A stretch of DNA of 64,000 nt from Hyphomonadaceae bacterium (GCA_023384105.1 JAHDXR010000003.1:186001-250000); one strand, 5' to 3'. Counted from the stretch's first letter, positions 18,258 to 28,962 are shown. Numbers and translations are program-made. The notes: generated by a model not told the origin, from the letters alone.

Positions 18258-18785
18258 TCAGCCGAAGAACATCTCGAACATGACGCGGCCGGGGATGAAG
18301 GTGAGCGCTCCCGCCACCAGCAGCCCGCCCACGAACATCCCGGTCATGGCGCGCCGGTGCGCAGCCACCTTGCGGTTGCGGATGGCGAAGATGGCCATCG
18401 GCAGGGCGATGATGGTCCAGCCGCTCAGCAGGTGGACGAACGAGTAGAAGCCGCCATTGAGGCCGGTGATGAACAGGCTCGAAACGGCGGTGGCGCCCAT
18501 GGCGGCCACCCAGGTCCAGCCCAGCGTCTTGTGGAGGCCCCTGCCCTTCGGCCGCAGCAGGATCACCGCGCCCACGGCAAGAGCGACGAGCGCGGCATAG
18601 ACATGCAGCTGCACCACCCAGGGCAGGCGCCGCCACAGTTCCCAGCGCGGCGCGTGCAAACCAACGTCGCCGAAGCCGGCGCCGATCTGCGGCAGGAACG
18701 GCCACAGCGCCGCGAGCACGATAGCGGCGACGACGGCGGCGCCGGCCCATCTCGTCCAGGCGGGCTTGGTGCGGGATGCGGGCAT
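18258..18785 (-). CDS. DUF2306 multi-pass membrane protein
   Basis: 175 residues with about four helices. The family pattern is clear: VVQLHVYAALVALAVGAVILLRPKG, then HKTLGWTWVAAMGATAVSSLFI and HRRAMTGMFVGGLLVAGALTF, with conserved histidines that may bind a metal or heme. The function of DUF2306 is unknown. Its start is divergent from a LytTR regulator gene with only 49 bases between, so the regulator probably controls this gene. Confidence 0.9.
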   Translation of the reverse strand: MPASRTKPAWTRWAGAAVVAAIVLAALWPFLPQIGAGFGDVGLHAPRWELWRRLPWVVQLHVYAALVALAVGAVILLRPKGRGLHKTLGWTWVAAMGATAVSSLFITGLNGGFYSFVHLLSGWTIIALPMAIFAIRNRKVAAHRRAMTGMFVGGLLVAGALTFIPGRVMFEMFFG

Positions 18786-18834
18786 GTGGCCTCCGGTCGA
18801 ACTCTGCTAGGAGGGTGGCGAACGGAGGCCCGGC

Positions 18835-19668
18835 GTGCAGCCGCAGATGCGTCAGACGACCGATCCCGCGCGCGAATCGCCCGCTTCGGCGATTGGCGCT
18901 TCGCGAATTGCGGATGAGCAGCCGCGCACGCTGCGCCGCTGGCTGCGCAATCTCGGCATCGCTGCGGCGGCCGGCGTCTTCCTGGCCTTCGTCGGCGCGA
19001 TGGAAACCTCGGCGCTGCCGCTGTGGCGGCGGCTGCTCTACTGGACGCCGCTGATGATGGCCGGCGGCGTGCTCGGGCATGTGATGGCCATATTCGTGGG
19101 CAGGATTTCCTGGGCGCGCGTGAACCTCTGGGCGTTCGGCGCCGTTCTGACGCTCGCGCTCGCCGTTCCCTCGACCCTCGCTGTGTGGGCCTACACCAGC
19201 CTGATGTTCGGCGGCGGCCGGATGTCGCTGGGTGCGCTTCCGGTGCTGTTCGGCTCGGTGCTGGTGATCAGCGCGGCGATGACGGCGTTGATGGTCGCGC
19301 TGAACTGGCCCGGCCGGGTGACGCACGCGCCGCCTCCCGGAGCCGCGGCCGCGCCGGTGCGGTTCCTGGAGCGGCTGCCGCCGAAACTTCGCGGCGCCGC
19401 GCTCTACGCCGTGTCAGCCGAGGACCATTACCTGCGGCTGCACACCTCGAAGGGCTCCGACCTGATCCTGATGCGCCTGGCCGATGCAATCGCCGAACTC
19501 GAAGGCCTCGAAGGCGCACAGACGCACCGCTCCTGGTGGGTGGCGCGCGACGCCGTGGAGACGGCGCGGCGCGAGGGCGACCGCGTGGTGCTGACGCTCA
19601 AGGGCGGCGCCGAAGCGCCGGTGAGCCGGCCGAACGTCAGACCGCTGCGGGATGCGGGCTGGTTCTGA
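18835..19668 (+). CDS. membrane-bound LytTR DNA-binding regulator
   Basis: 277 residues. Four hydrophobic helices (about 43-63, 67-90, 98-120, 126-152) precede a C-terminal LytTR domain (about 180-277) with LRGAALYAVSAEDHYLRLHTS, LMRLADAIAEL and HRSWWVARDAVE, the typical motif order. Such proteins bind DNA while anchored in the membrane. GTG 18835 has GGAGG 7 bases upstream; ATG 18847 is possible. It is divergent from the DUF2306/DUF2141 pair, its likely target. Its 3' end overlaps the facing GNAT gene by 32 bases. Confidence 0.92.
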   Translation: MQPQMRQTTDPARESPASAIGASRIADEQPRTLRRWLRNLGIAAAAGVFLAFVGAMETSALPLWRRLLYWTPLMMAGGVLGHVMAIFVGRISWARVNLWAFGAVLTLALAVPSTLAVWAYTSLMFGGGRMSLGALPVLFGSVLVISAAMTALMVALNWPGRVTHAPPPGAAAAPVRFLERLPPKLRGAALYAVSAEDHYLRLHTSKGSDLILMRLADAIAELEGLEGAQTHRSWWVARDAVETARREGDRVVLTLKGGAEAPVSRPNVRPLRDAGWF

Positions 19669-20203
19669 ACCAGTCGGCGCGGGAGATTTCCCACACATCG
19701 TGCGGCATGCCGGCGTGGATGGTGCTGGCGCCTATGCGCATGCCAAGACGCTGCGCGAGCTTTTGTGAGGGGGCGTTGTCGGCATGGATCAGGCTGACGA
19801 TGCGCTCCAGCGGAAACTGGGCGAACGCCCAGTCGCCGGCGGCGCGCGCGGCCTCGCGTGCGTAGCCTCTGCCCCAGAACGGCCGCGCCAAGCCCCAACC
19901 AAGTTCGAAGCCGACCCAGCATTCCGGCCGCCAGGCGCCGACACGCCCGACGAAAGCGCCGCTCTCCTTCTCCTCCACCGCGAACAGGCCATAGCCGCGC
20001 AGCGCCCAATGGCCGACGAACAGCGCCATGTCGCGCCACGCCGAGGCGCGGTCGCGCGGCCGCTGTTCGGCGGAGAGAAAACGCGCCGTTTGGGCGTCGG
20101 CCATCATCGCCGCGAAGGGCTCGAAATCATCCTTGCGCCAGCCGCGCAACACGAGACGTTCGGTCTCGATGCGCGGCGTGGCGTTGGGATCGAACAGGCT
20201 CAC
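19637..20203 (-). CDS. GNAT acetyltransferase, RimJ/RimL type
   Basis: 188 residues. RIETERLVLRGWRKDDFEPF at the N-terminus and the acetyl-CoA region GWGLARPFWGRGYAREAARAAGDWAF are typical of the RimJ/RimL-like group that acetylates protein N-termini or small molecules. HADNAPSQKLAQRLGM is the usual late motif. The GTG start overlaps the stop of the M28 peptidase gene by 4 bases. A second paralogue lies 1.5 kb upstream (21718-22272). Confidence 0.88.
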   Translation of the reverse strand: MSLFDPNATPRIETERLVLRGWRKDDFEPFAAMMADAQTARFLSAEQRPRDRASAWRDMALFVGHWALRGYGLFAVEEKESGAFVGRVGAWRPECWVGFELGWGLARPFWGRGYAREAARAAGDWAFAQFPLERIVSLIHADNAPSQKLAQRLGMRIGASTIHAGMPHDVWEISRADWFRTSPHPAAV

Positions 20204-21642
20204 TGCGCGGGCGCGGTGAACACCCAGTCGCTGTCCGCGACCAAATAGGCGAAGACGGCGTAGGCGGCGACGTTCTGCGCCAGCGCTGCGGGATCGATCT
20301 TGTCGAGCGTGTCGTCCGGCGTGTGGTGGTAGTCGAAATAGTCGAGCCCGTCCTGCGAGAGATCGACCACCGGCATGCCGGCCTGGCGCATCGCGCCGAT
20401 GTCGGCGCCGCCGCCGGCCGCGTTGTCGCCGGGAATGACGCCGAGCGGCGCCAGCTGCTGCTGGATCGCGCGTCCGTACGGCAACGCATGCTCCGCGAAA
20501 CGCGTGCGCAAGCGCCAGATGCGGCCCGCGCCGAAATCGCTCTCGGCGCCGACGATGTGGGGTTCGTCGGCGTGCTCGCGCGCATAGGCCGCGCCGCCGT
20601 GGACGCCGTTCTCCTCGGCGCCCGCAAGCAGGATACGGATGGTGCGGCGCGGACGGCGCGGCAAGTCGCGGATCAGCTTGGCGGCGGCGGTGACGATGGC
20701 GACGCCGGCGCCGTCATCGATGGCGCCCTGCCCCATGTCCCACGAATCCAGGTGCGCGGCGAGCAGCACGATCTCGTCCGGGCGTTCACGGCCGCGTACT
20801 TCAGCGATGACGTTGCCCGACGGCGCGTCCTCGCGCATGTCGGCTTCGATGTTGAGATGCACGCGTGTCGGCGCCCGCGCGACGCGGCGCGCGAGCTGGT
20901 CGGCGTCCGCCGGCGAGAGCGCCGCCGACGGCAGCGATGCGCCCTGCGACTGGCGCGAGGAGCCGCCCTGGTGCGCGAAGCGATGCGGATCGGTGCCGAC
21001 CGAACGGATCAGGCAGGCCACGGCGCCCTTGGCTTGCGCCACCGGCGCGCAACGGCCGCGCTTGGCGACGGCGGCGCCGTAGCCCGAACCGTCCTGCGTG
21101 CGCTGCATGCGCTCGTCGATGAAGACGATGCGGCCGGCGACGGCGCTGTCCGGCGCGGCTTCGAGCGCGGCCATGTCGGGGAAGCGTACGACCTCGGCTT
21201 CGAGCCCGCCCCGCGGCGTCGACGGCGAGCCGCCGAGCGCTGCGATCACCATTGGCTGCGGCGTCGCGCCGACGATGTGCGCGTCCTCGCGCAGCGCGTC
21301 CCAGTACGGGATCGTGAACGGCTCGATGCGGATGTTGCTGAAGCGCTGTTCGCGCAGCATGCCGACGGCCCAATCCCGCGCCCGCGCTTCGGCTTCGGAA
21401 CCCGCCAGCCGCGGCCCGACCTCGGTGATCAGATCCTCGACGATCCGCCAGGCGAGATCGCTTTCAAGCGCCGCGCTGCGCAGCCGCTCCACCGTGCGCA
21501 GCTGTTCCGCGCTGAGCGGCGCCGCGGCGGGCGGCGGCTGCGGATTGACCGCCACTGACGTCGCAGACGGCGGCTGCTGCGCACCCGCCGGCGCAGCGAA
21601 CGCCAGCACAGCCAAACCAAGACCAAGAGCGAAGCAGCGCAT
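20200..21642 (-). CDS. M28 family zinc aminopeptidase, secreted
   Basis: 480 residues with signal peptide MRCFALGLGLAVLAFAAPAGAQ. Zinc ligands and catalytic residues are visible: HLDSWDMGQGAIDDGAGVAI (His, Asp), AGAEENGVHGG (Glu-Glu), SDFGAGRI (Asp) and a late HTPDD (His). An inserted protease-associated domain lies about 150-260. It is similar to the carboxypeptidase Q / glutamate carboxypeptidase-like group. It probably trims peptides in the periplasm or outside the cell. It is followed by a coupled GNAT gene. Confidence 0.93.
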   Translation of the reverse strand: MRCFALGLGLAVLAFAAPAGAQQPPSATSVAVNPQPPPAAAPLSAEQLRTVERLRSAALESDLAWRIVEDLITEVGPRLAGSEAEARARDWAVGMLREQRFSNIRIEPFTIPYWDALREDAHIVGATPQPMVIAALGGSPSTPRGGLEAEVVRFPDMAALEAAPDSAVAGRIVFIDERMQRTQDGSGYGAAVAKRGRCAPVAQAKGAVACLIRSVGTDPHRFAHQGGSSRQSQGASLPSAALSPADADQLARRVARAPTRVHLNIEADMREDAPSGNVIAEVRGRERPDEIVLLAAHLDSWDMGQGAIDDGAGVAIVTAAAKLIRDLPRRPRRTIRILLAGAEENGVHGGAAYAREHADEPHIVGAESDFGAGRIWRLRTRFAEHALPYGRAIQQQLAPLGVIPGDNAAGGGADIGAMRQAGMPVVDLSQDGLDYFDYHHTPDDTLDKIDPAALAQNVAAYAVFAYLVADSDWVFTAPAQ

Positions 21643-21717
21643 GAAGTCCCCCAGAACGTGAGCGCCTACAGTGGCGGCGCACGGCCGGCGGGCGCAAGAG
21701 CGTTACGACGATCGGCC

Positions 21718-22272
21718 TCAGCGCCGGCGCGCTTTCCACTCGGCTTTGGACTGGCCGTAGATGTCGACCTTGTGCGTTTCGAACGGCGGCGCGAGCTGAT
21801 GGTTCTCGCGCTCGAGCCTGGAGCCGAGCCGCAGCGCCAGCGCGATCGAGGGCGCGTTCTGCTTGTCGATGCAGTGAATGACGCGATCCCAGCCGAGATG
21901 ATCGAAGGCCCAATCGATCGCGGCGGTCGCGCCTTCCTGCGCGAACCCCTGCCCCATCGCCGCGCGCTTCAAGCCCCAGCCGACTTCATCGCCGGGCCAT
22001 GAGCCCTCCTTGCCGCCGGGCCGCCACGGCCCCAGCCGGCCGATCCACTCGCCGGTGTCGCGGCGCAGGACGGAGAACATCGAGTAGCCGAGCAGCGCCC
22101 AAGCCCCGGCGAGCGCCGCCATGCCGCGCCACGCCGCATCGCGCGGCGCGACGCCGCCGATGAAGCGCATGGTGTCTTCTTCCTGCGCCATCGACGCGAA
22201 ACCGTCGAAGTCCTCATGCGCAGGCGGGCGCAGGATGAGGCGCTCAGTGGTGAGGGTTGGGCCGATTTCCAT
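21718..22272 (-). CDS. GNAT acetyltransferase, RimJ/RimL type
   Basis: 184 residues, beginning MEIGPTLTTERLILRPPAHEDFDGF. The acetyl-CoA loop region reads GWGLKRAAMGQGFAQEGATAAIDWAF, and the late motif is DKQNAPSIALALRLG. It is paralogous to the gene at 19637-20203. The substrate is unknown. It lies upstream of the M28 peptidase gene with a 75-base gap. Confidence 0.88.
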   Translation of the reverse strand: MEIGPTLTTERLILRPPAHEDFDGFASMAQEEDTMRFIGGVAPRDAAWRGMAALAGAWALLGYSMFSVLRRDTGEWIGRLGPWRPGGKEGSWPGDEVGWGLKRAAMGQGFAQEGATAAIDWAFDHLGWDRVIHCIDKQNAPSIALALRLGSRLERENHQLAPPFETHKVDIYGQSKAEWKARRR

Positions 22273-22345
22273 GCGGTCCAGCCTAAACGAAACGCCGCCG
22301 CGAGCCAGAGGGATACGACGGCGTTGTCCGCATTTACGATCAAGC

Positions 22346-23413
<1,068 letters not shown>

Positions 23414-24085
23414 CTACTTCTTGATGCAGATCAGCAGCCCGTCGCCGACCGCGGCCAGCACGGAATGAACGCGGTCGTCCGCCTTGGCCTTTTGCGCCAG
23501 GGCGCGGAGCGCGGTTGTGTCCGGCGTGGCATCCGCGGGATCGACCACGCGGCCGCTCCACAGCATGTTGTCGAACAGAAGCGCGCCGCCGGGCCGCAAC
23601 AGCTTCAGGCCGCGCTCGTAATAGCCATCATAACCGGTCTTGTCGGCGTCGATGAAACCGAGATCGTAGGCGCCCTCTTCGCCGGCGGCGATGCGCGCAT
23701 CGAGCGTCTCAAGCGCCGGCGCGAGCACCAGGTCGATCATGTCGTCGACGCCCGCCTCGCGCCAATAGCCGCGCGCGATCGCCGTCCACCCGGCGGAGAT
23801 GTCGCACGCGAGCAGACGCGCGCCGACGGGATGGGCTTCTTTCAGCGCCAGCGCCGTCGCAAGCGCCGAATAGCCGGTGAAAACGCCGACCTCGAACGCG
23901 CGCCTGGCCGCCAGCAGCTGCACCAGCGCGGCCATGAAGGCGCCCTGTTCGGCGCTGATCTGCATACGCGCTTCGGCCATGCGCGCCGTCGCTTCGCGGC
24001 AGCGCCGAAGCGCGGGATGCTCAGGCGGATTTACGCTGGCCAGATAACGGACGAGGTCCGGCGATAGTCCAAGCGATGAAGACAT
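23414..24085 (-). CDS. class I SAM-dependent O-methyltransferase (CCoAOMT-like)
   Basis: 223 residues. The order of motifs is that of the methyltransferase 3 family: AEQGAFMAALVQLLAARRAFEVGVFTGYSALATALAL (SAM-binding glycine-rich loop), then FIDADKTGYDGYYE (metal/SAM site), LLRPGGALLFDNMLWSG and a C-terminal GDGLLICIKK. These enzymes methylate catechol-like hydroxyls. The physiological substrate is unknown. It ends against a palindromic repeat and lies 10 bases after metK on the same strand, so it may use SAM made by its neighbour. Confidence 0.92.
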   Translation of the reverse strand: MSSSLGLSPDLVRYLASVNPPEHPALRRCREATARMAEARMQISAEQGAFMAALVQLLAARRAFEVGVFTGYSALATALALKEAHPVGARLLACDISAGWTAIARGYWREAGVDDMIDLVLAPALETLDARIAAGEEGAYDLGFIDADKTGYDGYYERGLKLLRPGGALLFDNMLWSGRVVDPADATPDTTALRALAQKAKADDRVHSVLAAVGDGLLICIKK

Positions 24086-24095
24086 CCCGCCTAAA

Positions 24096-25316
24096 TTAGG
24101 CGAGGCGCTTCAGCTCGGCCACCAGATCGTCGCGTTCCCAGGTGAAACCGCCTTCATTGTCGGGCTGGCGGCCGAAATGGCCGTAGGCCGCCGTGCGCGC
24201 GTAGATCGGACGGTTCAGCTTGAGGTGCGTGCGGATCGCGCGCGGCGTTGCGCCGCCGATCAGTTCCGGCAGCACCTTTTCCAGCTTCGCCGGATCGATC
24301 GTGTCGGCGCCGTGGAGATCGACATAGAAGCTCGTCGGCGTCGCCACGCCGATGGCGTAGCTGATCTGGATGGTGCAGCGCTGAGCAAGGCCCGCGGCGA
24401 CGACGTTCTTCGCCAGATAGCGGCACGCATAGGCAGCCGAACGGTCGACCTTGGTCGGGTCCTTGCCGGAGAAGGCGCCGCCGCCATGCGGGCTCGCGCC
24501 GCCATAGGTGTCGACGATGATCTTGCGCCCGGTGAGGCCGCTGTCGCCGTCGGGGCCGCCGATCTCGAATTTGCCGGTCGGGTTGACCAGGAACTGCGTT
24601 TTCCTGGTGATCAGCCCGTCCGGGAACACCGAGCGGATATAGGGCTCGAGCAGATCGCGCATGCGCTTGGTCGAATAGCTTTGGCCGCCGAGCTTCTTGG
24701 TGTGCTGGTGGCTGACGACGATGGCGACGACCTCCCCCGGCTTGCCGTTCTCGTAGCGCAGCGTGACCTGGCTCTTCGCGTCCGGCTCGAGTTCCGGACG
24801 CTCGCCGCTGTGGCGCGCCTCGGCCAGGCGCTTCAGAATATTGTGCGAGTATTGCAGCGTGGCCGGCATCATTTCCGGCGTTTCGCTGCAGGCGTAGCCG
24901 AACATGATGCCCTGGTCGCCGGCGCCTTCATCCTTCTTGGCGTTGGAATCGACGCCTTGGGCGATATGCGCGGACTGGCCATGCAGGTAGCAGGCGTACT
25001 TCGCCTTCTGCCAGTGAAAGCCCTTCTGCGCGTAGCCGATGTCCTTCACCGCCTCGCGCACCTTCGGCTGCAGCGAAGCGATGACCTCTTTCGTGAACGC
25101 CTTGTTCTCGGCCTTCGAGCCGCCCGGCCTGCCGGCGCGGACTTCGCCGGCGAGGATGATGCGGTTGGTCGTCACCATGGTTTCGCAGGCGACGCGGGCT
25201 TCCGGGTCGGCCTCGATAAAGGCGTCGACGACGGTGTCGGAGATGCGGTCCGCCACCTTGTCGGGATGGCCTTCGGACACGCTCTCGCTGGTAAAGACGT
25301 AGTTGGCTCTGGCCAC
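24096..25316 (-). CDS. metK: S-adenosylmethionine synthetase
   Basis: 406 residues, slightly longer than the E. coli enzyme. It makes SAM from methionine and ATP. Signatures are [28 protein letters not shown], the glycine-rich [19 protein letters not shown] and HFGRQPDN near the end. The GTG start at 25316 has GGAG 9 bases upstream. It follows an XRE regulator gene; a hairpin with a T-run lies between the two. The lnt-xre-metK order recurs in alphaproteobacteria. I do not recognise a SAM riboswitch in the leader. Confidence 0.97.
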   Translation of the reverse strand: MARANYVFTSESVSEGHPDKVADRISDTVVDAFIEADPEARVACETMVTTNRIILAGEVRAGRPGGSKAENKAFTKEVIASLQPKVREAVKDIGYAQKGFHWQKAKYACYLHGQSAHIAQGVDSNAKKDEGAGDQGIMFGYACSETPEMMPATLQYSHNILKRLAEARHSGERPELEPDAKSQVTLRYENGKPGEVVAIVVSHQHTKKLGGQSYSTKRMRDLLEPYIRSVFPDGLITRKTQFLVNPTGKFEIGGPDGDSGLTGRKIIVDTYGGASPHGGGAFSGKDPTKVDRSAAYACRYLAKNVVAAGLAQRCTIQISYAIGVATPTSFYVDLHGADTIDPAKLEKVLPELIGGATPRAIRTHLKLNRPIYARTAAYGHFGRQPDNEGGFTWERDDLVAELKRLA

Positions 25317-25336
25317 GCGGATTCTCCGAACCCCTC

Positions 25337-25369
25337 AAGAAAAGCAGCGGCTCTCATAGGGAGAACCGC
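25337..25369 (-). terminator. intrinsic terminator or attenuator between xre and metK
   Basis: On the minus strand GCGGTTCTC-CCTAT-GAGAGCCGC forms a 9-bp stem (25347-25369), followed by TGCTTTTCTT. It ends about 20 bases before the metK GTG, so it may either end lnt-xre transcripts or act as an attenuator for metK. Confidence 0.55.
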
Positions 25370-25407
25370 GGACTTCCGCAAATTGCTGAGGCGCGGGGGC
25401 GAACAGA

Positions 25408-25824
25408 CTAGCCCCGTTTCCCCTCCGCCGCCTCCTCGGCGAGCGCCTTAACCAGTTCGATCACCCGGCGGCGGACCTTAACGCTCTTGATCGAGGCGAA
25501 GAGCTGCATCAGCTGGGTCCCCTCCGGGGTCGCCAGGACGTCGTCCACATAATCCTGGCGCGGTTCGGCCACGCCGGACGCCACCCTCCCCCCGGTCAGC
25601 CCTTCGAAGAAACGCGCCACCGGCATATCCAGCGAGGCGGCGATATCGTGCAGCCGGCTTGCCGCGATCCGGTTCACGCCCTTCTCGTATTTCTGAACCT
25701 GTTGAAAGGTTACACCAAGTAATTCCGCGAGCCGCTCCTGGCTCATGCCGATTTCGAGACGCCGAGATCTGACGCGTTGACCGATTTTTCTATCGATTGC
25801 ATTCGCTGAACGTTCATCGTTCAT
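25408..25824 (-). CDS. XRE family helix-turn-helix regulator upstream of metK
   Basis: 138 residues. The HTH is IGQRVRSRRLEIGMSQERLAELLGVTFQQVQKYEKGVNRI (about residues 11-50), then a short helical C-terminal part with SVKVRRRVIELVKALAEE. It belongs to the small alphaproteobacterial XRE proteins encoded next to metK. ATG overlaps the lnt stop (ATGA). Control of metK or methionine genes is suggested by synteny but not shown. Confidence 0.92.
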   Translation of the reverse strand: MNDERSANAIDRKIGQRVRSRRLEIGMSQERLAELLGVTFQQVQKYEKGVNRIAASRLHDIAASLDMPVARFFEGLTGGRVASGVAEPRQDYVDDVLATPEGTQLMQLFASIKSVKVRRRVIELVKALAEEAAEGKRG

Positions 25825-27461
25825 GATTTACGGCCCCTCGCCAGCAGCAGTCCGGCAGGCAAAAAACGTAATCCCAGGATGAATACAAGGAGGGCAGGGA
25901 CAAAAATATTGCCCAAGCCTGCAAATAAGGTCTCCGCCAGAGCGGGCGGCAGCTGGGCTTCGGCCCACAAGGAACCACCCTGGGTTGAGGCGACCTCGCG
26001 GCCGAAGGAGTCGACAATGGCCGAGACGCCGCCCGACGCCGCGCGCGCCATCGGCAAGCCCTCCTCGATCGAGCGGTATCGGGCCATGGCGTAATGCTGC
26101 CAGGGGCCAGTGAACCAGCGCAGGTCGCCGAACCAAGCGTCGTTGGTGACGCTGACCAGCCAGCCGGGACGCTCGTCGCCCCGCGGCGTCATGCCCGGGA
26201 AGATCGCCTCGTAGCATATCAGCACCAGGGCTGGCGGCGCATCCGGGATGATCAGCCGCGTCGGCGGCGCGCCCGCTTCGAAGCCGGCGCCGATGCGCTG
26301 CAGCGGCGCGATGTTGAACGAGCTTACGAGCGACCAAAGCGGAATGAACTCTCCGAACGGAACCAGCCTGTGCTTGTCGTAAATCTGCCCCAGGCGCGGC
26401 GCGCCGGAGACGCCGTCGATCACCGCCGCCGAGTTGAAGTACGCAACGCCCGCAGCGCGCGCCTCGTAGCGCGACAAGCCCGTGATCAGCACGCGATCGC
26501 CCATGCCGCGGCCGATCGCGTCCATAAAATTCTGGTTGTCGAGCATGAAGAAGTTGACGACCGGGATCGCGCCCTCGGGCCAGATCACGATCTGCGCATT
26601 GCTCTGCTCGGGATCGCCGCTCGCGGCGAGATAATGCTGCAGGACGCGCCACTCCTGATCCGGGCGGCCCTCCCACTTTTCCGCTTGGCTCAAGCCGGAA
26701 TCGGCGACGCGCACGATCGGCGACGCGCCCGGCAATTCAAGCGGCGCACGAGAGAGCCGCTGTTCGCCCCAGCCCCAGCCCATGCCGACCAGCAGCGCCG
26801 CCGCCAAGGTCGGCGCAAACCGCCGGCCCGCGCTCGCGCCGCCATCGGCGATCGCCGCGGGCGCCGCCGCAATCAGCAGCGTGAGCAGCGAGAGACCGTA
26901 AACGCCGACAACCGACGCGAGCTGCGAAACCGGCTCGCCCGGCGTCCAGACATAGCCGGGCAGAATCCAGGGGAAGCCGCCGAACACATGCCCGCGCAGC
27001 CATTCGGAAACGAACAGGCACGCCGCAAACAGCGGCAGCCGGCGCAAGTCGCGCGTCCAGAACGGCGCCGCCAGCGCACAGCCGAGGGCAAAGAATATCG
27101 CCAGCCCGCCGGCCAAGCCCAAGGCCGCCGGAACCCCCCAGATCGGCCCCCAAGACGCCGAGTCGACGAGAAACGCGGATGAAACCCAATATACGCCGGT
27201 CGCGAAATGGCCGAGCCCAAAGAACCAGCCGAGCACCGCCGCACGCATGATCTTCTTCGGTTGCTCGGCCGCGCCGTCGAGCAGCCAAATCAAAACTGTA
27301 ATGGCGACGACATAGAGAAGCGTAAGTTGAAACGGCGCATGCCCCAGCGTGGCCAGCACGCCGGCGAGAAAGGCGATGCCGCGACGCTGCCACGTGGAGC
27401 GCGCCGCGAACCATGCATGAATGCGCGATGCGTCTGCAGACGCCGTAAAGCCTTGTTCCAC
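25821..27461 (-). CDS. lnt: apolipoprotein N-acyltransferase
   Basis: 546 residues: six to seven N-terminal membrane helices, then a periplasmic nitrilase domain. Catalytic residues are visible as Glu in WPEGAIPVVNF, Lys in YDKHRLVPFGEFIP and Cys in LVLICYEAIFPG. The enzyme adds the third acyl chain to the N-terminal Cys of lipoproteins, several of which are encoded in this window. The GTG start at 27461 gives MEQGFTASADASRIHAWF; a later start is possible. Conserved neighbours are corC/ybeX upstream and xre downstream. Confidence 0.97.
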   Translation of the reverse strand: MEQGFTASADASRIHAWFAARSTWQRRGIAFLAGVLATLGHAPFQLTLLYVVAITVLIWLLDGAAEQPKKIMRAAVLGWFFGLGHFATGVYWVSSAFLVDSASWGPIWGVPAALGLAGGLAIFFALGCALAAPFWTRDLRRLPLFAACLFVSEWLRGHVFGGFPWILPGYVWTPGEPVSQLASVVGVYGLSLLTLLIAAAPAAIADGGASAGRRFAPTLAAALLVGMGWGWGEQRLSRAPLELPGASPIVRVADSGLSQAEKWEGRPDQEWRVLQHYLAASGDPEQSNAQIVIWPEGAIPVVNFFMLDNQNFMDAIGRGMGDRVLITGLSRYEARAAGVAYFNSAAVIDGVSGAPRLGQIYDKHRLVPFGEFIPLWSLVSSFNIAPLQRIGAGFEAGAPPTRLIIPDAPPALVLICYEAIFPGMTPRGDERPGWLVSVTNDAWFGDLRWFTGPWQHYAMARYRSIEEGLPMARAASGGVSAIVDSFGREVASTQGGSLWAEAQLPPALAETLFAGLGNIFVPALLVFILGLRFLPAGLLLARGRKS

Positions 27462-27526
27462 TGGATGCTCCCCAGCCTTGGGGCTTTGGAGCGCCCTGCC
27501 CCGCTCGTCAACCGCGTTCGCTCAGC

Positions 27527-28465
27527 TCAGGCGCTTCGGACGCGCTGCGCGGCCTCTCCCGCATCGGCAGAAAGCGCCTCCGCCACGCGCTTGATGCGGA
27601 CCCTTTTCACGCGGCGCGGATCGGCATCGACAATCTCGACGTCAAAGCCGGCCGGATGGTGCAAGATTTCTCCGCGCTGCGGCAGCCTGCCGGCCAGCGC
27701 CACCGCGAGCCCCGCGGCGGTGTCGAATTCGTCCTCATGGTCCGGCAATTCGAGGCTCGCGCCGAGCTTGGCCTCAAGCTGATCGATCGGCGCGCGGCCG
27801 TCGGCTTCGAACGCGCCGCCCTGGCGTTCGAGCACCAGCGCCGTTTCTACATCGTGCTCGTCTTCGATGGCGCCCACGATCTGCTCGACCAGGTCTTCCA
27901 TCGACACGATGCCGTCGGTGCCGCCGTATTCGTCGACCACGAGCGCGAGGTGGATGCGGCTCGACTGCATTTTCAGGAACAGCGTCGCCAGCGTCATCGA
28001 TTGCGGCACGAACAGGATGTCGCGCCGGATGCGGCTCAGCGCACGATCCGAGAATTTCGCTTTCGCCTCGCCGTCCGGCCCCGGCGCCAGAAGCGAGAGC
28101 ACGTCGCGCACATGGATGAAGCCCAGCGGGTCATCGAGCGTCTCTCCATAGATGGGCAGGCGCGAGTGCTGGCTTTCGGAGAACACGGCGGCGGCTTCGC
28201 CAAGCGTGGCCGACGCCTCGATGGCGACGATCTCGGCGCGCGGGCGCATGACGTCCTCGACCTTGAGCCGATCGAACCGCGCGGCGCGCAGGATCATGTC
28301 CTTGTGCGCGCCTTCCAGCGTTTCGCCACTCGCTTCGCCGGCGCGCAGCGCCTCCTCCACCGCGGCTGCGGACCCCAATCTTTCGCGCGCGAACACTCGC
28401 GACAAACGTTGGATCAGGCCCGCGCGTCTTCGCGAGGGTTCGGCGTCGTCAGGTATGTCTGCCAT
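27527..28465 (-). CDS. CBS-domain CorC/YbeX family protein
   Basis: 312 residues. A pair of CBS domains (about 60-195, with VEDVMRPRAEIVAIEAS and HLALVVDEYGGTDGIVSMEDLVEQIVGAIEDEHD) is followed by a CorC_HlyC transporter-associated domain (about 215-300). Known members (CorC, YbeX) are linked to magnesium/cobalt efflux and ribosome health. ATG 28465 (MADIPDD) is chosen; a GTG at 28498 overlapping the ybeY stop (GTGA) is an equal alternative. It belongs to the ybeZ-ybeY-ybeX-lnt cluster. Confidence 0.92.
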   Translation of the reverse strand: MADIPDDAEPSRRRAGLIQRLSRVFARERLGSAAAVEEALRAGEASGETLEGAHKDMILRAARFDRLKVEDVMRPRAEIVAIEASATLGEAAAVFSESQHSRLPIYGETLDDPLGFIHVRDVLSLLAPGPDGEAKAKFSDRALSRIRRDILFVPQSMTLATLFLKMQSSRIHLALVVDEYGGTDGIVSMEDLVEQIVGAIEDEHDVETALVLERQGGAFEADGRAPIDQLEAKLGASLELPDHEDEFDTAAGLAVALAGRLPQRGEILHHPAGFDVEIVDADPRRVKRVRIKRVAEALSADAGEAAQRVRSA

Positions 28466-28494
28466 CGCTGGTGCGTCGCACTCCTTGTTCGGCC

Positions 28495-28962
28495 TCACGC
28501 GTAGGGATCGGCGATCCCAAGCGTCGCCAGAATTTCACGCTCGCGTGCTTCCATCTTGCCGGCGTCGGCCTCGTCCAGATGATCATAGCCCAAAAGATGC
28601 AGAAATCCGTGCACCACGATGTGCGTGGCGTGGTGTTCCAGCGATTTACCCTGAAATTCCGCTTCTGCGGCAATGGTTTCCGCCGCCAGGGCGATGTCGC
28701 CGAGAAAGCCGGGGGTGGCCGCCGGACCGGGCGGGAACGACAGCACGTTGGTGGGGCCGTCCTTGCCGCGGAACTCCTTGTTGAGCGCCGCAATCGCCGC
28801 ATCGTCGCCCAGCAGCAGCGACACCACCCCGCCCACGCCCTCGGCGGCGGCGGCGGCGGCGAGCGCGTTGGCCAGCCCTTCTTCCCGCCCCTTCCACAAG
28901 GATGAATTGCCAAGGATGTCGACCTCGAACGGAAGCTCGTCAGGCACGGCGGTTCTCGTCAC
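28495..28962 (-). CDS. ybeY: endoribonuclease YbeY
   Basis: 155 residues. The metal site [21 protein letters not shown] (HGxLHxxGYDH with three His) is intact. YbeY is a single-strand RNase needed for 16S rRNA 3' maturation and ribosome quality control. The GTG start lies 23 bases inside the end of ybeZ, so translation is coupled. Confidence 0.95.
   Translation of the reverse strand: MTRTAVPDELPFEVDILGNSSLWKGREEGLANALAAAAAAEGVGGVVSLLLGDDAAIAALNKEFRGKDGPTNVLSFPPGPAATPGFLGDIALAAETIAAEAEFQGKSLEHHATHIVVHGFLHLLGYDHLDEADAGKMEAREREILATLGIADPYA

Noticed and set aside
25317..25407. SAM riboswitch before metK
   Set aside because: The leader folds as a simple hairpin with a T-run; no SAM-I, SAM-II or SAM/SAH pattern was recognised by eye.
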